This document shows positions 48,924 through 56,837 of a stretch of DNA of 64,000 nucleotides, one piece after another. This stretch comes from Microbacterium sp. LWH13-1.2. GTDB taxonomy: Bacteria; Actinomycetota; Actinomycetes; Actinomycetales; Microbacteriaceae. A program made the translations under genes and the position numbers. Position 1 is the stretch's first letter. Every line of letters starts with the position of its first letter. The notes beneath the pieces are model-generated. The model searched no databases and was not told the origin of the DNA. It was given only the letters and a program-made list of their open reading frames with translations. The stretch spans positions 2,170,001 to 2,234,000 of the forward strand of contig NZ_CP151635.1 of NCBI RefSeq assembly GCF_038397735.1, given 5' to 3'.

Positions 48924-49703
48924 GTGTCCAAGAGCATCGAAGTCAACGACCTCAACGTCTACTACAGCGACTTCCTCGCCGTCGAAGGCGTCAGCATCGA
49001 CATCAAGCCCAACACCGTCACCGCGTTCATCGGCCCGTCCGGCTGCGGCAAGTCCACGTTCCTTCGCACCCTCAACCGCATGCACGAGGTCATCCCCGGC
49101 GCGCGCGTCGAGGGCGAGGTGCTCATCGACGGCAAGAACCTCTACGGCGCCGGCGTCGACCCCGTGCTCGTGCGCCGCCAGGTCGGCATGGTGTTCCAGC
49201 GTCCGAACCCGTTCCCCACGATGTCGATCAAGGAGAACGTGCTCGCGGGCGTCAAGCTCAACAACACGCGCATGGCGAAGAGCGATCAGGACGCCCTGGT
49301 CGAGAAGTCGCTGCGCGGCGCCAACCTCTGGAACGAGGTCAAGGACCGCCTCGACCGCCCCGGCTCCGGCCTCTCGGGCGGACAGCAGCAGCGTCTGTGC
49401 ATCGCCCGCGCGATCGCCGTCTCGCCCGACGTGATCCTGATGGACGAGCCCTGCTCGGCCCTCGACCCGATCTCTACCTTCGCGATCGAGGAGCTCATCG
49501 CCGAGATCAAGACCCAGTACACGGTCGTCATCGTGACGCACAACATGCAGCAGGCCAGCCGCGTCTCCGACAAGACGGCGTTCTTCAACATCGCCGGCAC
49601 CGGCAAGCCGGGCAAGCTCATCGAGTACGACGACACCCGCACGATGTTCACCACCCCGTCCGTGCAGGCCACCGAGGACTACGTCTCGGGTCGCTTCGGA
49701 TAA
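48924..49703 (+). CDS. pstB: Phosphate ABC transporter ATPase PstB
   Basis: The 259-residue ATPase has Walker [20 protein letters not shown] (Q loop of PstB), signature [14 protein letters not shown] and Walker [16 protein letters not shown] start; AAAGGA is upstream. It closes the pst operon. Confidence 0.96.
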   Translation: MSKSIEVNDLNVYYSDFLAVEGVSIDIKPNTVTAFIGPSGCGKSTFLRTLNRMHEVIPGARVEGEVLIDGKNLYGAGVDPVLVRRQVGMVFQRPNPFPTMSIKENVLAGVKLNNTRMAKSDQDALVEKSLRGANLWNEVKDRLDRPGSGLSGGQQQRLCIARAIAVSPDVILMDEPCSALDPISTFAIEELIAEIKTQYTVVIVTHNMQQASRVSDKTAFFNIAGTGKPGKLIEYDDTRTMFTTPSVQATEDYVSGRFG

Positions 49704-49723
49704 GCATCCGCTCATCGTCTCCT

Positions 49724-49753
49724 GAGGGCCCGCTGCTTCGGCATCGGGCCCTC
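49724..49753. terminator. Terminator of pst operon / class IV aminotransferase
   Basis: A 9-bp inverted repeat (49724-49732 with 49745-49753) with an inner stem and UUCG tetraloop lies between the convergent genes. No long T tract. Confidence 0.7.
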
Positions 49754-49786
49754 CGTCGTCCGGCCGGTGGAGCAGCTCGGCGACGC

Positions 49787-50671
49787 TCAGTCGCGAGGAG
49801 AGAGCAGGTATCGGTTCAGCTCGGCCGTGAGAGCGTGATCGACCGGCAGCTCGACGGCGTCGACAGCGGTGATCGGAGCGGCGAGCCTGACGCTCGAGAC
49901 CAGCCAGGCGGCATCCGCACGAGGAAGATCGGATGCCGGGATCTGCCCGTACTCGACCTCGAGACCGCGGCCGGCGAGGTATTCGTAGACACTGAGCTGG
50001 GTCGTGCCGTGCAGGATGCCACCGTTCGGCGCCGGCGTGACGAATCGGTCGCCGAGGCGCAGGATCAGCGAGGCGGTCGGCGCCTCGAGCACGAAGCCGT
50101 CGCGGGAGAGGAAGATCGCGTCGTCGGCGCCTCGCCGGTGTGCTTCGCGCAGCGCGGCCATGTTCACCGCGTATGAAAGGGTCTTGGCTCCCAGCAGCAG
50201 CCACGGCGCGTTCTCGGCGACATCGAGATCGTATCCCCGGTCGAGCGTGACGACGCGGATCCCCCGTTCCCGCACCTCCGAGAAGTCGGATGCCGGTGCA
50301 GCGGTGACCCACGCGGTCGGGGTGGGCCCGTGCTCGACGCCTCTGCTGAGGATGAGCTTGATGACGTACTCGCCCTGCTCGCAGTGGCCGGCCGCCTGCT
50401 CGATGGCCCGTCGCCACTGGGCCTGGTTCGGCAGCGGCAGGTCGCAGAGCTGCGCAGAATGCGCGAGCCGCTCGAGATGAGGGAGGACCTCCTGCGCGTG
50501 CCCGTCGACGACGCCGATCGATTCGAAGACGCCGTCACCGCGCTGGGTGCTCAGCTCCCCCACGCTCAGGGCGGGTGCTGCCGCATCGACCAGCGTGAAG
50601 GTGTCGGCGAAGTCGGAGCGGTCCGCATCCGCAGCAGCCGGGTCGATCATTAGAGCAAAGCGCCGGGTCAT
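49787..50671 (-). CDS. pabC: Aminotransferase class IV (aminodeoxychorismate lyase-like)
   Basis: The 294-residue PLP enzyme of fold type IV has GDGVFESIGVVDG near the N-terminus, the PLP lysine in LGAKTLSYAVNMAA, and LEAPTASLIL. Best fit is 4-amino-4-deoxychorismate lyase (folate synthesis), but D-amino acid or branched-chain aminotransferases are related. TAGGCT lies 6 nt before ATG and no ribosome site is seen. The candidate small RNA is divergent from it. Confidence 0.82.
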   Translation of the reverse strand: MTRRFALMIDPAAADADRSDFADTFTLVDAAAPALSVGELSTQRGDGVFESIGVVDGHAQEVLPHLERLAHSAQLCDLPLPNQAQWRRAIEQAAGHCEQGEYVIKLILSRGVEHGPTPTAWVTAAPASDFSEVRERGIRVVTLDRGYDLDVAENAPWLLLGAKTLSYAVNMAALREAHRRGADDAIFLSRDGFVLEAPTASLILRLGDRFVTPAPNGGILHGTTQLSVYEYLAGRGLEVEYGQIPASDLPRADAAWLVSSVRLAAPITAVDAVELPVDHALTAELNRYLLSPRD

Positions 50672-50712
50672 GCTTCGAGCCTAGACTCCCGGGAATAGCC
50701 GCAGCGCGATCT

Positions 50713-50810
50713 TGTTACAATGGAATGGCCGGGCCGCATAACCCCGGGCTCCAAAATTTGCCGCTATGAGCGGCCTTCCGCCGAGAGGCGTTCTTGCGGC
50801 CCGGTCTTTT
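50713..50810 (+). ncRNA. Candidate small structured RNA with its own promoter
   Basis: An extended -10 (TGTTACAAT, with TACAAT at 50716-50721) should start RNA near 50728. The following ~83 nt fold as a closed multi-branch structure: an outer helix of 12 bp (50727-50738 with 50795-50806, one G-U), a hairpin GCCGC/GCGGC (50760-50764 with 50770-50774) and a CGCC-GAGA-GGCG hairpin (50779-50790). TTTT (50807-50810) follows the outer helix like a terminator. No ORF fits. I do not recognise an Rfam family. Alternatively the structure ends the minus-strand gene to the right. Confidence 0.55.
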
Positions 50811-50845
50811 CATGTCTGCGAACGGATCCGCACGGCCGGTCCGGC

Positions 50846-51475
50846 TCAGGCGAGCGCATCCGTTCGCCACAGCACCGCCGACGCAGACAGGTCCTGTGCG
50901 TAGCTGCTGAGCCGCAGTGCCCTGGTCGTGAGTTCGCTGGCACGCGAAGGCTCGGTCGGCTCGTAGTCGTCGGCGGTGTGCGTGGCACCCGATGCCTGTA
51001 CACGGCAGAAGGCCGCGGCCCGGTCGAGGGCGACCGCGAAGTCGCCACGGAACGCGCCACGGAGAATCGTGTCGATGAGGGCGACGAGCTCGTCGGGATT
51101 GGCCGGTACCGGGGCGCCGGCGACCACCGAGTCGACGGAGCTCAACTCGACCCGACCGCGCTCGTAGAGCAGAGCCGCCGTCTGCGGATCGCTGTGGATG
51201 GCGAGCTGCAGCAGATAGAGGCGCCACAGCGCGCCCGGCAGTGTCCGCGCGGGCGCCTTGGACCACAACTCGGCGATCTCGTCGATGCCGTGCTCCGCGG
51301 TGAAGGCGACGAGACGGTCCGCGCTCACACCGCTCTCATCCGCGCGCACCCGTGCGAGCAGGGCGGATGCGGTCGCGTGTGCGACTCGCGTCTCTTCCGC
51401 AGGGTCGTGAGTGCCGACGATGTTGTCGAAAGCACTGGTGGGTCGGCGTACAGGACGCGAGAACTGCTCGGGCAT
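50846..51475 (-). CDS. Uncharacterised soluble protein
   Basis: The 209-residue protein is helix-rich with no signal peptide or membrane segment; the middle has LPGALWRLYLLQLAIHSDP. Homologues have at times been labelled RNA polymerase subunit, but I see no motif to support this. TACCCT (complement of 51482-51487) lies 6 nt before ATG. It follows rskA on the same strand after 28 nt. Confidence 0.78.
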   Translation of the reverse strand: MPEQFSRPVRRPTSAFDNIVGTHDPAEETRVAHATASALLARVRADESGVSADRLVAFTAEHGIDEIAELWSKAPARTLPGALWRLYLLQLAIHSDPQTAALLYERGRVELSSVDSVVAGAPVPANPDELVALIDTILRGAFRGDFAVALDRAAAFCRVQASGATHTADDYEPTEPSRASELTTRALRLSSYAQDLSASAVLWRTDALA

Positions 51476-51503
51476 CAGTCCAGGGTACGCGTGATCGACG
51501 ACG

Positions 51504-52355
51504 TCAGGCGGTGGGGATGACGACCACCGGGTCGGTCGTCGGCAGCCCGGACGGCGAACCCCCGGCCTGCTCCACGGTGACGGCGATCACGTCGCCGGCA
51601 TGCATCTCGCCGTCGAGCACCGCGGTCGCCGCTCCGTCATCGACAGCGAACACGCCGGCCGGGATCGGAGTCTCGCCTCGGACGTACCAGAGCTCGTACG
51701 TCTCACCCGCGGACAGCGCGGGTACGCCGTCCGTGACGAGCACGGACTTTCCGAGCGACGCCGACCAGTGCGCGGTGGCTGTGCCCCCGCTCTCGAGCTG
51801 AACACTGGCCTGCTGGGCGTCGCCGGAAGCCTGGATGTCCTGCAGCGCGATCACGCTCGCGGGACGATTCAGGTATTCGTTGACGGCCACAGCACCGACG
51901 CCGACACCGACGAGCAGTGCGAGGCACGCGGCGAGTGCGAAGAGGATTCGCAGGCGGTGCGCCGGAGCCTTCGGGCTCGCCTCGCCGCCGATCGAGGAGG
52001 GCTGCGTGGAAACGACAGGAGCGACATCCGGTGCTGACTTCGCATCCGGCGCCGACTCGGGCAGAACATCCGGCGCCGACTCGGGTAGAGCGTCCGGCGC
52101 CGAGCCCGTCACGATCACATCGCCGCTCTGCGGCGTCACCGCTATGCGTGCGAGGAGCGCTGCGCGGATGTCGGGTGAGGGAACGGTCGGAGCGACACCG
52201 GTGGAGAGGAGCGCCGCACTGTCGGCATCCTCATCGGCGATGCGCTGCCACTCAGGGTGCAGGGCGAGCGCCGCGTGATACCGCTGCTGATCATCGGGCG
52301 ACAGCGCATCGAGTGCTGCTCCCGCCGCGAGTTCCGCGAATTCCTGCTCGTTCAT
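51504..52355 (-). CDS. rskA: Anti-sigma-K factor RskA
   Basis: The 283-residue protein has a cytoplasmic anti-sigma domain (EFAELAAGAALDALSPDDQ; no zinc His/Cys), a Pro/Ala/Ser/Asp-rich linker with repeated SAPD units, a membrane segment (about 134-156) and an outer RskA C-terminal domain (GETYELWYVRGETPIPAGVF). It holds SigK at the membrane until proteolysis. Its start overlaps the sigK stop by 4 nt. Confidence 0.9.
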   Translation of the reverse strand: MNEQEFAELAAGAALDALSPDDQQRYHAALALHPEWQRIADEDADSAALLSTGVAPTVPSPDIRAALLARIAVTPQSGDVIVTGSAPDALPESAPDVLPESAPDAKSAPDVAPVVSTQPSSIGGEASPKAPAHRLRILFALAACLALLVGVGVGAVAVNEYLNRPASVIALQDIQASGDAQQASVQLESGGTATAHWSASLGKSVLVTDGVPALSAGETYELWYVRGETPIPAGVFAVDDGAATAVLDGEMHAGDVIAVTVEQAGGSPSGLPTTDPVVVIPTA

Positions 52356-52951
52356 GCTGTCACCCCCATGGCTGTCCTGAGACGCGAGAGCCCATCTCGC
52401 ATCCGTGTCTTGATCGTCCCCAGCGGTGCCCCCACGAGCACCGCGACTTCATTTTGACTGTATCCGCCGTAGTAGGCCAGGACGAGAGCTTCGCGCTGTG
52501 CCTCGGGAAGACCCGAGAGAGCATTCACGACCTTCTCGCCCTCGATGCCCAGCTCGACCGTTTCCGCGACGCTGTCGTGCGCGACCCCGATATCCCTGAA
52601 CCCGGCCCGTACGTCTCTGTCCGCGCTGGACTGGGACGCCCGTACCCGGTCGACCGCACGACGGTGCGCGATCGTCATCACCCAGGTTCTTCCCTGCCCC
52701 TTGTTCGGAGCGAACTTGGAAGCGGATTGCCAGATCTCCAGAAAAACTTCCTGAAGCACCTCTTCGCTCTGCGAGCGGTTGACGAGCACGCGGAGGATGA
52801 GACCGAACACTCTCGAGGAGAGCGAGTCGTAGAGCTCCGCGAATGCGCGCTGATCGCCGTCGCCGATGCGAACGAGCAGGTCAGCGACAGCATCCTTTGC
52901 CGTACCGTCCTCGGGTACGTCCATCCCATCGATGACCATCTCTACCAGCAT
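52352..52951 (-). CDS. sigK: ECF sigma factor SigK
   Basis: The 199-residue sigma factor has region 2 (FAELYDSLSSRVFGLILRVL, EEVLQEVFLEIW) and region 4 (LPEAQREALVLAYYGGYSQNEVA, GTIKTRMRDGL). Mycobacterial SigK with RskA controls secreted fasciclin antigens, and here a fasciclin gene is divergent next to it. A SigK-type promoter reads toward sigK itself. The exact start is uncertain (Met at 52951, 52939 or 52924). Confidence 0.92.
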   Translation of the reverse strand: MLVEMVIDGMDVPEDGTAKDAVADLLVRIGDGDQRAFAELYDSLSSRVFGLILRVLVNRSQSEEVLQEVFLEIWQSASKFAPNKGQGRTWVMTIAHRRAVDRVRASQSSADRDVRAGFRDIGVAHDSVAETVELGIEGEKVVNALSGLPEAQREALVLAYYGGYSQNEVAVLVGAPLGTIKTRMRDGLSRLRTAMGVTA

Positions 52952-53033
52952 GCCGCATCCACATTGCTTTCTCGTGCAGCCGCCGCCCGAAAGTGACGGA
53001 ATCGAGTCCTCTTAAGTGCTGTTCGTCGAAAGC

Positions 53034-53061
53034 TGTTCGCAGCAGCCCTCGAAACGGATTG
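53034..53061 (-). promoter_or_regulatory. SigK-type autoregulatory promoter
   Basis: On the minus strand CAATCC (53056-53061), 16 nt and CGAACA (53034-53039) match the mycobacterial SigK pattern (CCATCC with CGAA) with one change in the -35. It would drive sigK-rskA. Confidence 0.6.
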
Positions 53062-53097
53062 GATCGGAGGGATCCGGAAAATCTTTTGAACTTTCTC

Positions 53098-53125
53098 CCA
53101 TCCGATCTCCGGGGGGCTCCGAACA
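53098..53125 (+). promoter_or_regulatory. SigK-type promoter of the fasciclin gene
   Basis: CCATCC (53098-53103), 16 nt and CGAACA (53120-53125) fit the SigK promoter and have the same spacing as the sigK promoter. It is followed by a leader of about 45 nt with ribosome site GAAGGAG. Confidence 0.7.
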
Positions 53126-53174
53126 GCTGTCAACGCCACGGAGAGGCCGTGGCTCAGTTCTGAAGGAGCTCGAG

Positions 53175-53831
53175 ATGTTCAGCACCAAGAAGAAGGTCAC
53201 CGCAGCCATCACCCTCGGCCTTGCGAGCGCATTCCTGCTCTCCGCATGTTCCATGGGTGGAACCACCGACGAGCCGTCGGAGTCGATGGCACCGGAGTCG
53301 TCCGAGACGACCGCTCCCGAGACGATGGATCCCGCCGCGGACCTCGTCGGTCCCGGTTGCGCCGCATACGCAGAGGCAGTGCCGGATGGCGCAGGTTCGG
53401 TCGAGGGCATGGCTCTTGACCCGGTCGCCACCGCAGCATCCAACAACCCGCTGCTCAAGACCCTGGTCGCCGCAGTCAGCGGCCAGCTCAACCCCGACGT
53501 CAACCTCGTCGACACGCTGAACGGTGACGAGTTCACCGTCTTCGCTCCGGTCGATGACGCCTTCGCGAAGATCGACCCCGCCACCATCGAGGCTCTCAAG
53601 ACCGACAGCGCCACGCTGAGCTCGATCCTGACGTACCACGTGGTCCCCGGCCAGATCGCCCCCTCTGACATCGACGGCACCCACGCCACCGTTCAGGGCG
53701 CTGACCTCGAGGTCACCGGCAGCGGAGACTCGCTGATGGTCAACGACGCGAACGTCATCTGCGGTGGCGTCAAGACCGCCAACGCCACCGTGTACCTGAT
53801 CGACTCGGTGCTGATGCCCCCGGCTGAGTAA
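53175..53831 (+). CDS. Fasciclin-domain lipoprotein
   Basis: The 218-residue protein has a signal peptide with lipobox LLSAC, a Ser/Thr/Glu-rich linker and one fasciclin domain ([22 protein letters not shown] H1 region; YHVVPGQI; conserved DSVL end). Two Cys (GPGCAAY and VICGGV) may form a disulphide, as in MPT70/MPT83. It is divergent from sigK and has a SigK promoter. A role in adhesion is inferred from the domain. Confidence 0.93.
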   Translation: MFSTKKKVTAAITLGLASAFLLSACSMGGTTDEPSESMAPESSETTAPETMDPAADLVGPGCAAYAEAVPDGAGSVEGMALDPVATAASNNPLLKTLVAAVSGQLNPDVNLVDTLNGDEFTVFAPVDDAFAKIDPATIEALKTDSATLSSILTYHVVPGQIAPSDIDGTHATVQGADLEVTGSGDSLMVNDANVICGGVKTANATVYLIDSVLMPPAE

Positions 53832-53899
53832 GCCATGGGATGCCGAGGCAGGACTCGGCACACACCATCTCGCCACTCAGGGGGAGGACGGTGAGATGG

Positions 53900-53941
53900 A
53901 GAAGGAGCCGCTGGCGACACGTCGTCAGCGGCTCCTTCTTT
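53900..53941 (+). terminator. Terminator of the fasciclin gene
   Basis: A 14-bp inverted repeat (53900-53913 with 53926-53939) with further inner pairing is followed by TTCTTT. Confidence 0.88.
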
Positions 53942-53961
53942 GCGCCCTAGACTGGAGGGGC

Positions 53962-54034
53962 GGGCCTCTAGCTCAGTTGGCAGAGCATCGGACTTTTAAT
54001 CCGCGGGTCGTGGGTTCGAGCCCCACGGGGCCCA
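53962..54034 (+). tRNA. tRNA-Lys (anticodon TTT)
   Basis: A 73-nt cloverleaf with acceptor stem GGGCCTC/GGGGCCC, anticodon loop CTTTTAA and T-loop GGTTCGAGCCC. CCA is not encoded (CCG follows the discriminator). Confidence 0.97.
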
Positions 54035-54142
54035 CCGTTATCATCGTCGCGTCCATCCGGCCACCCCCTTCACGGGATCCGCCGGGTGCGAGAGTGTCGA
54101 GTCATCCCCACCGGGACCTCCACCTCCACGAAAGGACGCATC

Positions 54143-54691
54143 ATGGCGACTCTCACCGACAGCCGAGTGGCATTCCTGGCCACGGACGGATTCGAGGACA
54201 GCGAGCTGACCAGTCCGTGGGAAGCAGTGCAGAGCGAGGGCGCGAGCGCCACGCTGATCGCACCTGAAGGACTGCAGATCACCGGGAAGAACGGTCACGT
54301 CCAGCATGTCGATCTCACCTCGGATGCCGCGAAGGCCGACGAGTTCGACGCGCTCGTGCTTCCGGGCGGCGTGGTGAACGCCGACCACCTGCGTCTCGAC
54401 AAGGCATCGATCGACCTCGCCCGCTCGTTCTTCGAGCAGCACAAGCCGGTTGCGGTCATCTGCCACGGCGCGTGGATTCTGATCGAGGCCGGCGTCGTCG
54501 ACGGACGCACCCTGACGAGCTACCCGAGTCTCGCGACAGATCTCCGCAACGCCGGAGCGACCTGGGTCGACGAAGAGGTCGTGGTCGACGAAGGCCTGGT
54601 CTCGAGCCGCACCCCCGACGACCTGCCCGCGTTCAACGCAAAGCTGATCGAAGAGGTCGCCGAAGGGCGTCACGCCGAGCAGACCGCGTGA
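54143..54691 (+). CDS. DJ-1/PfpI family protein
   Basis: The 182-residue protein has the class I glutamine amidotransferase-like fold with nucleophile Cys in VICHGAWILIEAG and Glu near the N-terminus (DGFEDSEL). It resembles the YhbO/PfpI type, linked to deglycase or protease activity. GAAAGGA is the ribosome site. It follows tRNA-Lys. Confidence 0.92.
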   Translation: MATLTDSRVAFLATDGFEDSELTSPWEAVQSEGASATLIAPEGLQITGKNGHVQHVDLTSDAAKADEFDALVLPGGVVNADHLRLDKASIDLARSFFEQHKPVAVICHGAWILIEAGVVDGRTLTSYPSLATDLRNAGATWVDEEVVVDEGLVSSRTPDDLPAFNAKLIEEVAEGRHAEQTA

Positions 54692-54719
54692 TCTGAACCG
54701 AGAACCCGGCGGTCCGGTG

Positions 54720-55241
54720 TCAGGCGCCCGCGCGCGCCCTGTGACGCCGGACCGCCGCTCTGTTCGCACAGCGCACCGAGCAGAAGCGCTGCCTCCCGTT
54801 GCGCGTCACGTCGACGACGACATTGGTGCAGGGCGAGGCCTCGCAACGTCCGAGGCGATCCATGCCTCGCGTGACGAGGTGCAGCGACGTGCCCACCGCG
54901 AAGATCGCCCGCAGCACGTACGGCAGTGACTGCACGTCGTCTCTGTAGTGCAGGTGCCACCCCTCGCCGTCGTGGTTCGTCAGGCGCGGATAGGCCGCGG
55001 CCTTCGCCATCTGCGCGTTGAGCACCTCGGCCCTGGCCGCGGGGTCCCGCTCGTCGACGATCTGCAGCCAGTCATCGACGACCTCACGGACGCGTTCGTG
55101 ATCATCGGGCGCAGGCGGGAACGTCATCGTCATGCCCATCTCGAGCGTCCTCTCCTCGATTCCGGCGCGATCGGCGGGAAAGTCGTCGGCGAGCGAAGCG
55201 GCCAGCAGCACCGCATACTCGCCGTAAGGGTTGAGATGCAT
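54720..55241 (-). CDS. CGNR zinc-finger protein
   Basis: The 173-residue protein has an N-terminal ABATE-like part and a C-terminal CGNR zinc finger with four Cys (CEASPC and FCSVRC) followed by a basic helix (RAAVRRHRAR). Such proteins are predicted stress-linked regulators. TGTAAT (complement of 55248-55253) lies 6 nt before ATG. It is divergent from a small 66-aa gene. Confidence 0.9.
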   Translation of the reverse strand: MHLNPYGEYAVLLAASLADDFPADRAGIEERTLEMGMTMTFPPAPDDHERVREVVDDWLQIVDERDPAARAEVLNAQMAKAAAYPRLTNHDGEGWHLHYRDDVQSLPYVLRAIFAVGTSLHLVTRGMDRLGRCEASPCTNVVVDVTRNGRQRFCSVRCANRAAVRRHRARAGA

Positions 55242-55266
55242 AAGGCCATTACATCACGCTGGATGC

Positions 55267-55467
55267 ATGACCCCATTGCACACCCTCCCGATCCCCCGTC
55301 AGACCGCCCCCGCGCACGAGCACTCCTGGCTCGTCGACTCACGGCACCCGACCAGCGAGGGCATCGTCCTCTACGTTCGCTGCAGCGGATGCGGGACGCG
55401 CCGGGTGGATCTGCAGGCTCACGCACAGGTGCCGCCGGCTGCCCTCAGTCGAGAGACCTCGGGCTGA
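55267..55467 (+). CDS. Small protein with one CxxC pair
   Basis: A 66-residue hydrophilic protein with a VRCSGCGTRRVDL segment like half of a zinc ribbon; His residues near the start (HEHSW) could complete a site. I do not recognise the family. It is divergent from the CGNR gene and converges on the DUF1697 gene. Confidence 0.65.
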   Translation: MTPLHTLPIPRQTAPAHEHSWLVDSRHPTSEGIVLYVRCSGCGTRRVDLQAHAQVPPAALSRETSG

Positions 55468-55471
55468 GCGC

Positions 55472-55999
55472 TCATGCGGTCAGCTCGGCGAGCTTCATGA
55501 CGGTTCGGAGGTTGCGGGCCGTGCCCGCGACGCCGAGCGCACGGTCCAGCACCGCCTTGGTGAGCTTCGTGCTGTGAACTCCGCCCTCGGCGTAGTCGAT
55601 CCACAGGTCATCGCCGACGAGCGCGATCCGCTCCCCCGGCACGAGACGCTGCTGCAGCGCCTCGACGGCCCCGGGGGCTGCCGGACCCTCGAGGAACATC
55701 GCGTGCAGCAGCTTCTCGGTCGCACCGCTGAAGGGATGCGACTCCAGGGCCCGCACGAGCGCCTCGTGTGTCCGCAGGATCACCGGAGTGTCGACGCCGA
55801 ACTCGCGGGCGATGAGCGCGCGGACCTCCCCACAGGCGGATGCCGGATCGTGCGGATGCTCGCACAGGATGTTCCCGCTCGCGATGTAGGTCGACACCTC
55901 GCCCAGCACCGGGACCAACGCCTCACGCAGCTCTGTCATCGGCACTCGATTGCGCCCGGAGACGTTGACCGCACGCAGCAGGAGCGCGCTACGCGTCAC
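55472..55999 (-). CDS. DUF1697 domain protein
   Basis: A 175-residue protein of DUF1697 with the typical start (LLLRAVNVSGRNRVPM) and the YIASGNI strand. Function is unknown. The start overlaps the pncA stop by 4 nt, so it is co-translated with nicotinamidase. Confidence 0.9.
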   Translation of the reverse strand: MTRSALLLRAVNVSGRNRVPMTELREALVPVLGEVSTYIASGNILCEHPHDPASACGEVRALIAREFGVDTPVILRTHEALVRALESHPFSGATEKLLHAMFLEGPAAPGAVEALQQRLVPGERIALVGDDLWIDYAEGGVHSTKLTKAVLDRALGVAGTARNLRTVMKLAELTA

Positions 56000-56577
56000 G
56001 CAGCGCCGCTCTCGACGAGCATGGCGCCCGCGTGGGCGAGCTCGGCGAGCGCCGCCTCGCTCGGGCCGGGAGCGACACCTGCGATCAGATCCGTGAGGAT
56101 CCGCACCCGCACGCCGTGCGCGATCGCGTCGAGAGCGGATGCTCGGACGCAGTGATCGGTGGCGATCCCGACCACATCCGCAGTGAGCACGCCCGCGCCC
56201 GTCAGGATCGCTCCGACGGTGTCGCCCGTCTCGGTCGTCCCCTCGAACATCGAATAGGCCGGCACCCCCTGCCCCTTCTGCACGTGGTGCGTGACGGCAT
56301 CCGTGACCAGCAGCGGGTCGTACTCCGCCCCTGGCGTCCCGGCGACGCAGTGCGCGGGCCAGGTGTCGACGAAGTCAGGGGTGTCGGCGAAGTGCCCCCC
56401 GTTGTCACCCGAGGCATCGTGCCAGTCCCGCGACGCGACGATCACGTCGTACTCGCCGGCATGCGCGGCGAGGAAGGAGGACACGGCGGATGCGACGGCA
56501 TCGCCGCCGACCACGGCCAGCGCACCGCCTTCGGTGAAGTCGTTCTGCACATCGACGATCAGAAGCGCTCTGCTCAT
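55996..56577 (-). CDS. pncA: Nicotinamidase / isochorismatase family
   Basis: PncA turns nicotinamide into nicotinic acid for NAD recycling. The 193-residue protein has the catalytic triad: Asp in IVDVQNDF, Lys in HVQKGQG and Cys in ATDHCVRAS, with metal ligands in RDWH and HF. TACCCT (complement of 56584-56589) lies 6 nt before ATG. DUF1697 follows in the operon. Confidence 0.93.
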   Translation of the reverse strand: MSRALLIVDVQNDFTEGGALAVVGGDAVASAVSSFLAAHAGEYDVIVASRDWHDASGDNGGHFADTPDFVDTWPAHCVAGTPGAEYDPLLVTDAVTHHVQKGQGVPAYSMFEGTTETGDTVGAILTGAGVLTADVVGIATDHCVRASALDAIAHGVRVRILTDLIAGVAPGPSEAALAELAHAGAMLVESGAA

Positions 56578-56672
56578 GTCTCGAGGGTACGCCGAGAGGG
56601 ACGCACTGTGGCTCCGTGCATGCCGCGTCCGGCGACTGCGGCAGGCCTGGAGCGCGTTTCACACAGGGAACC

Positions 56673-56707
56673 AAAAGGCCCTGTGATGTTGTTCACATCA
56701 CAGGGCC
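56673..56707 (-). terminator. Terminator after tRNA-Thr (CGT)
   Basis: A perfect 13-bp inverted repeat (56677-56689 with 56695-56707) with a 5-nt loop is followed by TTTT on the minus strand, just after the tRNA. Confidence 0.9.
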
Positions 56708-56710
56708 TGC

Positions 56711-56786
56711 TGGAGCCGCTTGTCAGAATCGAACTGACGACCTTTTCATTACGAGTGAAATGCTCTGCCGACTGAGCTAAAGCGGC
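56711..56786 (-). tRNA. tRNA-Thr (anticodon CGT)
   Basis: The minus strand gives a cloverleaf with acceptor stem GCCGCTT/AAGCGGC and anticodon loop CTCGTAA. Unlike the other tRNAs in this window, CCA is encoded (complement of 56711-56713). It decodes ACG. Confidence 0.96.
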
Positions 56787-56837
56787 GCGATCATCGATAT
56801 TACCCGTTCCGGGGCCGCACCGCGAATCGAGCCCGAA

